Below are positions 1 to 7,740 of a DNA stretch of 64,000 bases, piece by piece. Below the pieces are notes generated by a model. It searched no databases, was not told the origin of the DNA, and worked only from the letters and a program-made list of their open reading frames with translations. The stretch covers positions 1,488,001 to 1,552,000 of the forward strand of contig NZ_RKRA01000001.1 of assembly GCF_003814705.1 (NCBI RefSeq), given 5' to 3'. This DNA comes from Georgenia muralis (GTDB lineage: Bacteria; Actinomycetota; Actinomycetes; Actinomycetales; Actinomycetaceae). The position numbers and the translations under genes are program-made. Within the stretch, counting starts at the first letter, position 1. The number at the start of each line of letters is the position of its first letter.

Positions 1-600
1 CTCATCATGGTCGTCGGCGGGCTGCCCGCGGCGAGCGCGCCCGGCGGGCCGGCCCTGCCCGACGGCGACCGTGACGTCGTCGCCGCACGCCGGCGGGTGG
101 CCGACCGGATCGGCGAGCTGGTCCCCTTCGCCGCCGAGCACGACGTCCGGCTCGTCCTGGAGCCGCTGCACCCGATCTTCGCCGCGGACCGGGCGGTGCT
201 GTCCACCCTCGGTCAGTGCCTCGACCTCGCCGCGGACTTCCCGGCCGAGTCGGTCGGGGTGGTCGTGGACACCTACCACGTGTGGTGGGACCCGGAGCTG
301 CGCACGCAGATCGCCCGGGCCGGGGCCGAGGGCCGCCTCGCCTCCTACCAGGTGTGCGACTGGATGCTGCCGCTCTCGGCCGACCCTCTGCTCTCCCGCG
401 GGTACATGGGCGACGGCTACATCGACTTCCCCACGATCACCCGCTGGGTGAGCGAGGCCGGGTACACCGGCGACGTCGAGGTGGAGATCTTCCGCCAGGA
501 GATCTGGGACGCCCCCGGCGACGAGGTGGTCGCCACCATCGCCGACCGGTACGTGCGACACGTCCTGCCCTCGCTCACCGCGCCCGTCCGCAGCGCCTGA
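1..600 (+). CDS. sugar phosphate isomerase/epimerase family protein (3' part)
   Basis: This is the C-terminal two thirds or so of an AP_endonuc_2-type TIM-barrel protein, a family that isomerises or epimerises sugars and inositol derivatives with a bound divalent metal. The frame is open through base 1, so the true start lies upstream of the window. Visible family features are a strand ending in LEPLHP with the metal-ligand Glu, a VVVDTYHVWWDP segment carrying the Asp/His ligands, and an EVEIF strand near the C-terminus with the last Glu. The substrate cannot be read from this fragment. No downstream gene is close enough on the same strand to suggest an operon. Confidence 0.8.
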   Translation, partial: LIMVVGGLPAASAPGGPALPDGDRDVVAARRRVADRIGELVPFAAEHDVRLVLEPLHPIFAADRAVLSTLGQCLDLAADFPAESVGVVVDTYHVWWDPELRTQIARAGAEGRLASYQVCDWMLPLSADPLLSRGYMGDGYIDFPTITRWVSEAGYTGDVEVEIFRQEIWDAPGDEVVATIADRYVRHVLPSLTAPVRSA

Positions 601-809
601 CGCGAGTAGCTGGCTCCGGCACCTGACCCTCACGCCGAAGGTCGGGTCCGGGGCGGGACGCCCACGGGGACTCGTCGGGCGAGGGCTGTGTGTGCCCCGC
701 CTCAGCAGCTCTGGACTCCGAAGCGCCCGGCCTCAGCGGTCCCGTCGCCCCCGCCCACGCCTGAGCCGCGGATCAGCGCCGGTCGGGGGTGGATGTCGGT
801 GGTCGAATG

Positions 810-815
810 TAGGTT
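810..815 (+). promoter_or_regulatory. -10 element of a leaderless promoter for the HNH protein gene
   Basis: TAGGTT lies exactly 6 bp before the ATG at 822, which places the transcription start on the start codon. No convincing -35 is visible. Confidence 0.5.
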
Positions 816-821
816 CGATGC

Positions 822-2738
822 ATGGTTCAGGACGGCGGTTCGCAGCCTCTCCCGGGTGGTCCCGGGAAGGTCGGTCGCGTGCCTGTCCCTGTGTCTGCCG
901 AGCACGACGCGGCCAGTGAGCGGGCCGTGTCTGCCGGGCGGCCCTCGGCTCCCGAGCGGCCCACAGCGGCTCGCGAGCGGGTCGTGTCTGCCGGGGGCCG
1001 CGTCGAGGATCCTGTTCCAGCTCACGCTCCTGCTGTCGCTTCTTCTGCTGCCGCTCCTTCGTCTGCTGGCGGGGTCGTTGTCTCTGCTGGCGATGGTGCC
1101 TCGTGGTTCGAGGTGGCCGTGGAGGAGTACGTGGCGGGGGCGTGCGTGCAGGCGCGGCGGCGCGCCCGGCGCGAGCGTGGTCGTGGTCGGGGGGCCAAGG
1201 CGGTGCGGCGGGCGGTGGCCCGGACCGTGGCCGCGGGCCGGGCGCGGGGCCGGGTCATGGCCGACCACGCCCTCGCACCGGCCCCCGCGACGCCGGCCTT
1301 CGCGACGCCGGGCGTGGCGGGACCGGCCGCCGCGCGACCGGGCGTGGCGGGATCGGCCGTGGCGGGCGGCGCGGTGGTGGTGGAGGGCGCCGATCTGGCC
1401 GGGCTGGTCGGGGAGCGGTTGCCGGGCCGGTTCGTCCTGGTCGACCCGGTCGCGGCCCGGCTCGAGCGGATGGTCCCGGGCCCGGCGCTGACCGCGGCCC
1501 TGGCCGGCCTGGCCGTCGCGGACGCCACGGACGCGGCCCTGGTCGAGGCCGTCGCCGCGCACGAGCGGCTGATCTCGGCCGCGACCGCCGCCCAGGCGCG
1601 GGCCCTGGAGGAGCTCCTCGCCCGGCGCGGGTCCGGGACCTCGGCGCTGGCCCGGGTCGCGGACGAGGTCGCCGCCCGGCTGGGCATCACCCACCACGCG
1701 GCCGAGCGCCGGACCCACGCCGCGGGGGTCCTGGCCCAGTTCCCCGAGGTCGCCGACGCCCTGACCACCGGACGGATCGACCCCCGCAAGGCCCAGATCC
1801 TCACCCAGGACGAGACGGGCCTGACCCTGGAGGACCAGCGCGCCCTGGCCACCACCCTCCTGGACCGGGCCACCGAGCTCACCCCACCCCAGCTGCGTCA
1901 GGCCCTGCGCACCGCCGCGACCACCGCCGACCCCGCCGCCGCGGCCCGCCGCCACGACCGCGCCCACACCCACCGGGCCGTGACCATCACCGACGCCCCC
2001 GACGCCATGGCCTACCTGGTCGCCTACATCCGCGCCGACCACGCCCACACCATCCGCACCTACCTCGACGCCCTCGCCGACTCCGCGGCCGGACCGGCCG
2101 AGACCCGCACCCGCGACCAGCTCCGCGCCGACGTCCTGACCGACACCTTCACCCTCCTCCTCACCCGCGGCCTGGACCTGGACGGGCGCGCACTGCCCCG
2201 CCGCCACGGCCGCCACCCCCACATCCAGGTCACCATCCCCGCCGGGACCCTCCTGGGCCTGGGCGAGCACCCCGCCCACCTCGCCGGGTACGGCCCCATC
2301 CCCGCCGACCTCGCCCGCACCATCGCCGCCGACGGGACCTGGCGGGCCCTGTTCACCGACCCCGACACCGGCGAGTACCACCACCTCTCCACCCGCGCCT
2401 ACCGCCCCGGCGCGGACCTGACCCGCCACATCATCGCCCGCGACGTCACCTGCACCTTCCCCGGCTGCCGCCAACCCGCCTACCGCACCGACCTCGACCA
2501 CATCGACCCCCACGACCCCACCCGCACCAACGACCCCACCACCGCGGACCAGACCTGCCAGGACAACCTCCACTCCCTGTGCCGACGCCACCACAACCTC
2601 AAGACCACCGGCACCTGGACCGTCACCCGCGACCCCCACACCGCCACCATCACCTGGACCTCCCCCACCGGCCACACCTACACCCGCCACCCCACCCGAC
2701 CACCCGGCCCCCCACCCACCGGCGACCCGCCCTTCTAG
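822..2738 (+). CDS. 13E12-repeat family DUF222/HNH endonuclease-domain protein
   Basis: A 638-residue protein of the actinobacterial 13E12 family: a helical DUF222 region (about residues 200-480) followed by a C-terminal HNH nuclease domain (about 540-600). The HNH part shows a zinc-type Cys pair (CTFPGC from residue 544), the DLDHIDPH core with the general-base His, and a CRRHHNLKT segment. The first 150 or so residues are Ala/Gly/Arg-rich low complexity and probably disordered, longer than in many relatives. I keep the ATG at 822 because a -10 element sits 6 bp upstream. These genes are usually multicopy and poorly characterised; nuclease activity is a family inference. A degenerate tandem repeat follows at 2847. 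Confidence 0.85.
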   Translation: MVQDGGSQPLPGGPGKVGRVPVPVSAEHDAASERAVSAGRPSAPERPTAARERVVSAGGRVEDPVPAHAPAVASSAAAPSSAGGVVVSAGDGASWFEVAVEEYVAGACVQARRRARRERGRGRGAKAVRRAVARTVAAGRARGRVMADHALAPAPATPAFATPGVAGPAAARPGVAGSAVAGGAVVVEGADLAGLVGERLPGRFVLVDPVAARLERMVPGPALTAALAGLAVADATDAALVEAVAAHERLISAATAAQARALEELLARRGSGTSALARVADEVAARLGITHHAAERRTHAAGVLAQFPEVADALTTGRIDPRKAQILTQDETGLTLEDQRALATTLLDRATELTPPQLRQALRTAATTADPAAAARRHDRAHTHRAVTITDAPDAMAYLVAYIRADHAHTIRTYLDALADSAAGPAETRTRDQLRADVLTDTFTLLLTRGLDLDGRALPRRHGRHPHIQVTIPAGTLLGLGEHPAHLAGYGPIPADLARTIAADGTWRALFTDPDTGEYHHLSTRAYRPGADLTRHIIARDVTCTFPGCRQPAYRTDLDHIDPHDPTRTNDPTTADQTCQDNLHSLCRRHHNLKTTGTWTVTRDPHTATITWTSPTGHTYTRHPTRPPGPPPTGDPPF

Positions 2739-2846
2739 CGCGAAGGCCGAGCCGGCGCACTCGCCGCCGTGCAACACCTCGATGACTCGCGGGCTCAAAC
2801 GCGGAGAGAGCAACCGACCATCGGTGTCTGCTCCAGCCACGCCACC

Positions 2847-2935
2847 CGCTCCGTGACCCGAGGCGGTCCATGACCCGCGAGGTGGTCCGTGACGCCGAGG
2901 TGGTCCCTGTCCTGAAGCGGTCCGTGACCCCGACG
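2847..2935 (+). repeat. five imperfect 17-19 bp tandem repeats
   Basis: Five tandem units of roughly YGGTCCRTGACCCCGAGG start at 2847, 2864, 2883, 2901 and 2918. The array occupies most of the gap between the 13E12 gene and the next gene. It is not in a plausible coding frame. The remainder of the 2739-3046 gap shows nothing else except the promoter described next. Confidence 0.7.
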
Positions 2936-2996
2936 CCATCGAGGCGGCCCCGGGCGGGCGTGTCGGGAACCTTGCGCCACCCCCGATCGTCGGACT

Positions 2997-3002
2997 TACA
3001 GT
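2997..3002 (+). promoter_or_regulatory. candidate -10 element upstream of the membrane protein/PspA pair
   Basis: TACAGT lies 7 bp before a GTG at 3010. That GTG opens an 8-codon reading frame ending at 3036, just before the probable GTG start (3047) of the next gene. The RNA would therefore begin with a leaderless mini-ORF or carry a roughly 37-nt leader. Confidence 0.4.
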
Positions 3003-3046
3003 GGAACCCGTGGGCCTCGGCCCCGAGCGAAGGTGAGGTGGGCGCG

Positions 3047-3637
3047 GTGCAGGTCGACGCCAGCGCGGTCGTCGAGACCCTCGGGCAGGTCCTGCTCGTA
3101 GGAGGGCTGGTCGCGGCCGCCGTCGCCACCGCGGTCGGACTCGCTCTCTGGTACGTCGTGCGCCGGGTCCGACGGTCTCGCCGCCTGCGCCGCGGCCTCG
3201 ACCGGAGCCGGCTGACCGTCCGGTCGGTCGCCTCCGACGACGCGGGCCGCCGCCTGGCTCGTCTGCACCTGGAGCTGAACCGCTCTCTCGACGCGACCCA
3301 GCGCTCCATCGGCGCTGCCACCTCCTCCCACCGACCCGTGGGCAACATGCCCTCGATCGCCGCGAACCTCGTCCGCGCCGGTGAGCAGCTCGAGGAGGAG
3401 CTCCGCCTCGCTGAGCTCGAGCCGGACAAGGCTCTGCGCGAGACCTGGGCCGCCTGGCTGGAGGGGCAGGTCGCCGAGCACGCCCGCCTCTCCACCGACC
3501 TGCGGCGGTCGCTCCTCACGGCGGGTGGTGGCCCGGGCGTCAACCACCTCGACCGCGCCAGCCAGCACCTCGCCGTCGAGATCGAGGCGCTCTCCGCGTG
3601 GGATCCCACGTACCGCAAGCACCCCCACAGCGCCTGA
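3047..3637 (+). CDS. single-pass membrane protein, unknown function
   Basis: About 196 residues. One strong transmembrane segment (about residues 7-31, rich in Leu/Val/Ala) is followed by an Arg-rich stop-transfer patch (VVRRVRRSRRLRRG) and a helical, charged cytoplasmic domain. I chose the GTG at 3047 because AGGTGAGG lies 8 bp upstream and the membrane segment then sits at the N-terminus; a longer in-frame ATG at 2870 would run through the tandem repeats and add no recognisable domain. The PspA-like gene follows after 8 bp, so the two are probably cotranscribed. This protein may be its membrane anchor or partner (inference from context). I do not recognise a named family. Confidence 0.65.
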   Translation: MQVDASAVVETLGQVLLVGGLVAAAVATAVGLALWYVVRRVRRSRRLRRGLDRSRLTVRSVASDDAGRRLARLHLELNRSLDATQRSIGAATSSHRPVGNMPSIAANLVRAGEQLEEELRLAELEPDKALRETWAAWLEGQVAEHARLSTDLRRSLLTAGGGPGVNHLDRASQHLAVEIEALSAWDPTYRKHPHSA

Positions 3638-3645
3638 GGCGACGG

Positions 3646-4326
3646 ATGTCCATCGGTCGACGGCTGGCGCGGCTCGTCCGGGCCGAGCGACGCGTGCGCC
3701 CCGACGATCCCGTTCGCGCGGTCGAGGCTGCTCACGCGCGCCAGGAGGAGCTCGTGGACGCTGCCCGGCGCAGCGTCGCCGACGTCGCCGTGCACCGGCG
3801 CCGCACCGAGATCCTCGCGGAGCGGGCCGCGGCCGAGGCCGGCCGGGCCGCGGACCTGGCCGCAGCGGCCGTCGCCGCCGGCGACGACGGCGCCGCCCGC
3901 GAGTACCTGCGCAGCTCCCTCGCGGCCGAGGAGCGTCACCGCACGCTCCAGGACCGGTACGCCGCGCTGGACGCCCAGGTCCGCGAGCTCGAACGCACGC
4001 TGGGCGGGCTCGAGTCGCGCACGGAGCAGGCCGCCCGCCACCTCGACGACCTGCGCGCCGACCACGACGCCGCCCGCGCGTCCCTCGGGATGCGGGACGC
4101 CGCCGCACTCGCCGGCCGCCAGGCCGCGGAGGCAGCGCTCGCCGCCGACCACGCGGAGGACGAGATCCGCCGGCTGAGGGCACGCGCCGTCGGGCACGCC
4201 GAGCTCGCCTGGTCCGACCCCGGCTCCGCGCAGGTGCGCGAGGCCTTCGACCGGCTCGAGACCGGACTGACCGCCGAGCGGGAGCTCGAGCGGCTCAAGG
4301 AGCGCCGCGCCATCGAGGGCGGCTGA
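3646..4326 (+). CDS. PspA/IM30-like coiled-coil protein
   Basis: A 226-residue protein that is almost entirely charged alpha-helix, with long heptad-rich stretches (about residues 20-60, 75-130 and 140-215) and the family pattern of an N-terminal amphipathic helix followed by an RAVEAAHARQEELVDAAR-type region. PspA/IM30 proteins coat and stabilise the inner membrane under stress. The overall architecture matches, but no diagnostic short motif exists, so the call rests on helical layout and length (family usually 220-260). The ATG at 3646 follows the upstream stop by 8 bp with a GAGG-like ribosome site. Its partner is likely the membrane protein encoded just upstream. Confidence 0.6.
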   Translation: MSIGRRLARLVRAERRVRPDDPVRAVEAAHARQEELVDAARRSVADVAVHRRRTEILAERAAAEAGRAADLAAAAVAAGDDGAAREYLRSSLAAEERHRTLQDRYAALDAQVRELERTLGGLESRTEQAARHLDDLRADHDAARASLGMRDAAALAGRQAAEAALAADHAEDEIRRLRARAVGHAELAWSDPGSAQVREAFDRLETGLTAERELERLKERRAIEGG

Positions 4327-4429
4327 CCGCTCCGGACGTGCCGGCCTTCCGCGCGCCGCCGTCGCGGCGTAGCGTGGTCGGCGCGCCGGCCCGCCCGGCG
4401 ACGGGGGCCCGGACGTCGACGGAGCGACG

Positions 4430-5308
4430 ATGGCGAACGACCGGCTCAGACCGCAGACCCGCGCGCTCCTCGGCGCGTTCACCCTGCTCACGCTCCTCGC
4501 CGTCGTCTCCCTGGTCGGCGGTGCCGCGCAGACCGACCGCACCTTCGCCTGGACGATCCAGCCGCCCGCGACGGCGGCGTTCCTCGGGGTCGGCTACCTC
4601 TCGGGCACCGTGCTCGTCGTGGGCTCCTGGCGCTCGCGCTCCTGGGCGCGGACCCGCACCCCCGTCCTCGTCATCGGCGTGTTCACGGCTCTGACCCTGG
4701 CTGCCTCGATCCTCCACCTCGATCGTTTCCACCTCGGCGCCGGTGGGCTGGCGGAGGGGGCGGCCTGGGCGTGGCTCGCCGTCTACGTCGTCGTGCCGGT
4801 GTGGATCGGCGTGACGTTGGTGCGTCAGGGCCGTCCCGCCGTCGGCCGCGGACGGCGCCTGCCGAGCGTGCTGCGGGTGGCCCTCGCCGCCGAGGGGACG
4901 GTGCTCGCCGTCGTGGGCGCCGTGCTGTACCTCTTCCCGGCCGCCTCGGGCTCCTGGTGGCCCTGGGCGCTGACGCCGCTCACCGCGCGCGCCGTCGCGT
5001 CCTGGCTGCTCGCGTACGGACTGGCCGCGGCGCTCCTCGTCGGGGCGGACCACCTCGACCTCCTCGGGGTGCCGGCCCTCGCGTACACGGTCCTGGGGGC
5101 CGGGGAGCTCGCCGTCGCCCTCGCTGCGGCCGGTGCCGCAACCGCCGACCTGGGAGGTCCCGCCGGCGTCGGCTACCTGCTCGTGGGTGGGGCCGTCGTG
5201 CTGACCGGGACGGCGACGGCGCTCTCCGTGAGGCGCGCGGGGACGGCGCCCACCCCGCAGAGCGCTCGTTCGACGCTCACCCCGCGGCGGGCGCGGACCC
5301 GTCCATGA
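4430..5308 (+). CDS. multi-pass membrane protein, unknown function
   Basis: A 292-residue hydrophobic protein with about eight predicted membrane helices (segments near residues 12-30, 45-65, 75-95, 108-125, 143-165, 180-205, 215-235 and 243-262) and a short basic, Thr/Pro-rich C-terminal tail. No catalytic motif or transporter signature is visible. A candidate -10 (TAGCGT near 4368) lies about 60 bp upstream and GGAG precedes the ATG. Its 3' end overlaps the convergent SRPBCC gene by 32 bp, so the final ten residues are antisense to that gene. Function is unknown. Confidence 0.7.
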   Translation: MANDRLRPQTRALLGAFTLLTLLAVVSLVGGAAQTDRTFAWTIQPPATAAFLGVGYLSGTVLVVGSWRSRSWARTRTPVLVIGVFTALTLAASILHLDRFHLGAGGLAEGAAWAWLAVYVVVPVWIGVTLVRQGRPAVGRGRRLPSVLRVALAAEGTVLAVVGAVLYLFPAASGSWWPWALTPLTARAVASWLLAYGLAAALLVGADHLDLLGVPALAYTVLGAGELAVALAAAGAATADLGGPAGVGYLLVGGAVVLTGTATALSVRRAGTAPTPQSARSTLTPRRARTRP

Positions 5309-5750
5309 CGCCGACCAGGCCGCGCTCGCCCGCGGCCATGACGTGGCCGTGCGCGGCCCGGAAGACGGGCGCCGCCACGGGGGAGAGCGCGCGCATCCAC
5401 GGCCGGCGCGTCTCGACGTCCCAGGTGATGTCCGTGGCCACACCTCCCGCGGTGGGGCGAAGCTCCCACCGCCCCCGCCCTGCCAGCTGGCCGGCCACAC
5501 GGGCCTCGACGAGGAACGGCGGCCGGATCGTCACCACCTCCACACCGAAGGAGAGCCGGTACCCCAGCGGGGTGCGGAAGACGAGGTGCGTGCGCCGCCC
5601 GTGGCCCAGCCCGTCGCCGTCGGCCACGACCCGCGACGACGTCACGTACGGCCACCACGCCGGCCAGGCCTCGACGTCCCACAGCACCGGCCACAGGTCA
5701 TCGGCCGTCGTGGGGACCTGCCACGTGGAGGTGAGCAGGAATCGCGCCAC
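5277..5750 (-). CDS. SRPBCC (START-like) family protein
   Basis: A 157-residue protein with the SRPBCC/polyketide-cyclase fold: an N-terminal strand (FLLTSTWQVPTTADDLWPVLWD), the conserved VEAWPAWWPYVTSSRVV segment, and a long C-terminal helix. The family forms a hydrophobic pocket binding lipids, polyketides or other ligands; the ligand here is unknown. The start is a GTG at 5750 with a GGAAGG-like site upstream. Its end overlaps the convergent membrane-protein gene. The 143 bp to the divergent flavoprotein gene is filled mostly by short tandem repeats. Confidence 0.75.
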   Translation of the reverse strand: MARFLLTSTWQVPTTADDLWPVLWDVEAWPAWWPYVTSSRVVADGDGLGHGRRTHLVFRTPLGYRLSFGVEVVTIRPPFLVEARVAGQLAGRGRWELRPTAGGVATDITWDVETRRPWMRALSPVAAPVFRAAHGHVMAAGERGLVGVMDGSAPAAG

Positions 5751-5782
5751 CGGCCAACCACCTTCCGTCCTCGGGTCGAGCT

Positions 5783-5862
5783 CGCCCGTCCGCCCGTCCG
5801 CCCGTCCAACGGCTCCGGTGACCGGCCTGCACGCCCGTCCGGTGACCAGCCTGCCTGCCCGT
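5783..5862 (+). repeat. short tandem repeats in a divergent intergenic region
   Basis: Three exact copies of the octamer CGCCCGTC (5783-5806) are followed by two 24-bp tandem units beginning CCGGTGACC (5815-5838 and 5839-5862; two mismatches). The repeats lie between the SRPBCC gene and the flavoprotein gene, where both promoters should be. Confidence 0.75.
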
Positions 5863-5893
5863 CGCCCCCGCCACCACCTGGAGGTCCACAGCG

Positions 5894-7612
5894 ATGACCA
5901 CCGACGACGCCGTTGCCGGTCCCGTCCGTCCCGCGATCGTGCTGCTCACCCGCGACGACGGCACGCGCCGCATCGTCGAGGACGCGCTGCGCCGCCGGTA
6001 CGGCGCGGACTACGACGTCCACACCTTCGGCGACGTCGCGACCACCCACGACGCGCTCTCGCGGCTGACCGCCGCCGGGACACCGGTCGTCCTTGCCCTC
6101 GTGGCTCTGGGCACCGACGACCCCGACGGGCTCGAGGTCCTCGAGCACCTCCCCGTGGACCGCACCTGCGTGCGCGTGGCGCTCGTGCGGTGGGGCGACT
6201 GGAGCACCACCCGGCCCATCTTCGACGCCATCGGCATGGGCGCGATCGACCGATGGATCACGTGCCCCGGCCTGCCGGTCGACGAGGAGTTCCACACCGC
6301 CGTCACGGAGTACCTCGAGGAGGCGGCGACCCGGCGCGGCACCCGGTTCGAGGTGGTCCGCGTGGTCGGCGTGCGCTGGGACCCGCGCACGCAGTACCTG
6401 CGTGACCTCTTCGACCGCAACCACCTGCCCGCCGGCTTCTACGACGCCACCGCCCCGGAGGGGCGCGCCGTCCTGCGCGCCGCGGGGCTGGCGGACCCGG
6501 CCCTGCCCGTCGTGCTCCTGCACTACCAGCAGGTGCCGACCGTGCTGCAGCGGCCCACCGACATCCAGATCGCCGACGCCTTCGGTCTGTTCGAGCCGGT
6601 CGGCAAGGACGAGGTGTTCGACCTGGCCATCATCGGCGCCGGTCCCGCCGGTCTGGGCGCCGCCGTGTACGCGGCGTCGGAGGGGCTGCGCACGATCGTC
6701 GTGGAGCAGGAGGCCGTCGGTGGCCAGGCGGGGACGTCCTCCCTCATCCGCAACTACCTCGGCTTCCCCGCGGGCATCTCCGGCGGCCGTCTGGCGTTCC
6801 GCGCCTACGAGCAGGCCTGGACGTTCGGTGCCCGGTTCCACTTCATGCGCTCGGTCACCGGGCTGGCCGCCGACGGCGAGGAGCGGCGTCTGACCCTTTC
6901 CGACCGCGGCACCGTCCGGGCCGCCACCGTGGTCCTGGCCACCGGGGCGTCCTACAAGCGGCTCGGGGTCCCCAGCCTCGACACCCTCTCGGGCCGCGGG
7001 GTGTTCTACGGGGCCACCGTCTCCGAGGCGCCGGCCATGCGCGGGCGCCAGGTGTACGTGGCCGGGGGCGGCAACTCCGCCGGCCAGGCAGCGGTGCACC
7101 TCGCCCGCTACGCCGACCACGTCACCCTGCTCGTGCGGCGCCAGGGCCTGGAGACGACGATGTCGGAGTACCTGCGCAGGGAGATCGCCTCCACCCCCGC
7201 GATCACCGTCCGCACCCGGGCCGAGGCGGTCGCCGGGACCGGGACGGACTTCCTCGAGACCCTCACCCTGCGCGACCTCGACTCCGGCGCGGAGGAGACC
7301 GTACCCGGGGTGCTGTTCGTCCTCATCGGGGCCGAGCCCCACTCGCAGTGGCTCGCGGGGTCCGTCGCGCGCGACCGGTGGGGCTACGTCCTCACCGGCG
7401 CCGACCTCACCGGCGGCCGGGGCACCGCCGCCCCGGCACCGGAGGACCCCACCTGGCCTGCGGAGCGGCCCCCGGCGATGCTCGAGACGACGATGCCCGG
7501 GGTGTTCGCCGTCGGGGACGTGCGGCACGGCTCGGTCAAGCGCGTGGCCTCCGCGGTGGGGGAGGGGGCCCTCGCGGTCTCCCTGGTCCACCAGCACCTG
7601 GCGCGCCGGTAG
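5894..7612 (+). CDS. receiver-like domain fused to thioredoxin-reductase-like FAD/NAD(P) oxidoreductase
   Basis: A 572-residue three-part protein. Residues 10-140 resemble a response-regulator receiver, but at the position of the phosphoacceptor Asp the sequence reads VVLALVALGTDDPDG, so it looks like a pseudo-receiver. Residues 150-230 form a small thioredoxin/glutaredoxin-like domain. Residues 240-570 are a thioredoxin-reductase fold with an FAD site (DLAIIGAGPAGLGAA), the GGQAGTSSLIRNYLGFP loop, an NAD(P) site (VYVAGGGNSAGQAA) and the GVFAVGDVR FAD motif. The redox CxxC of true TrxB is missing: YCATC is replaced by YGATV (residues 372-376). It may therefore be a ferredoxin/flavodoxin-type or sensory oxidoreductase. 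The ATG at 5894 follows a good GGAGG site. Confidence 0.85.
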   Translation: MTTDDAVAGPVRPAIVLLTRDDGTRRIVEDALRRRYGADYDVHTFGDVATTHDALSRLTAAGTPVVLALVALGTDDPDGLEVLEHLPVDRTCVRVALVRWGDWSTTRPIFDAIGMGAIDRWITCPGLPVDEEFHTAVTEYLEEAATRRGTRFEVVRVVGVRWDPRTQYLRDLFDRNHLPAGFYDATAPEGRAVLRAAGLADPALPVVLLHYQQVPTVLQRPTDIQIADAFGLFEPVGKDEVFDLAIIGAGPAGLGAAVYAASEGLRTIVVEQEAVGGQAGTSSLIRNYLGFPAGISGGRLAFRAYEQAWTFGARFHFMRSVTGLAADGEERRLTLSDRGTVRAATVVLATGASYKRLGVPSLDTLSGRGVFYGATVSEAPAMRGRQVYVAGGGNSAGQAAVHLARYADHVTLLVRRQGLETTMSEYLRREIASTPAITVRTRAEAVAGTGTDFLETLTLRDLDSGAEETVPGVLFVLIGAEPHSQWLAGSVARDRWGYVLTGADLTGGRGTAAPAPEDPTWPAERPPAMLETTMPGVFAVGDVRHGSVKRVASAVGEGALAVSLVHQHLARR

Positions 7613-7727
7613 CCCGGCCGTCGGCCCGGCCGGCTTCCCGGGCGGAGGTCCCTGCCCCGCTGGGGGACAGCGTGGATCCGGACGTGGGCATGGTGTGGAG
7701 GGCACGTGGGCGCGGGCTGGTGGCGCG

Positions 7728-7733
7728 TAGCGT
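7728..7733 (+). promoter_or_regulatory. -10 element of a leaderless promoter for the ABC exporter operon
   Basis: TAGCGT lies 7 bp before the GTG at 7741. It supports that start over longer in-frame alternatives beginning at 7348. Confidence 0.5.
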
Positions 7734-7740
7734 CAGCGCT

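Noticed and set aside
702-2939. 745-codon minus-strand frame opposite the 13E12 gene
   Set aside because: Gly/Val-rich low complexity; the HNH and DUF222 motifs lie on the plus strand.
2870-3046. Longer N-terminus for the membrane protein starting at ATG 2870
   Set aside because: It would translate the degenerate tandem repeats and put 59 unconserved residues before the membrane helix; GTG 3047 has a good ribosome site.
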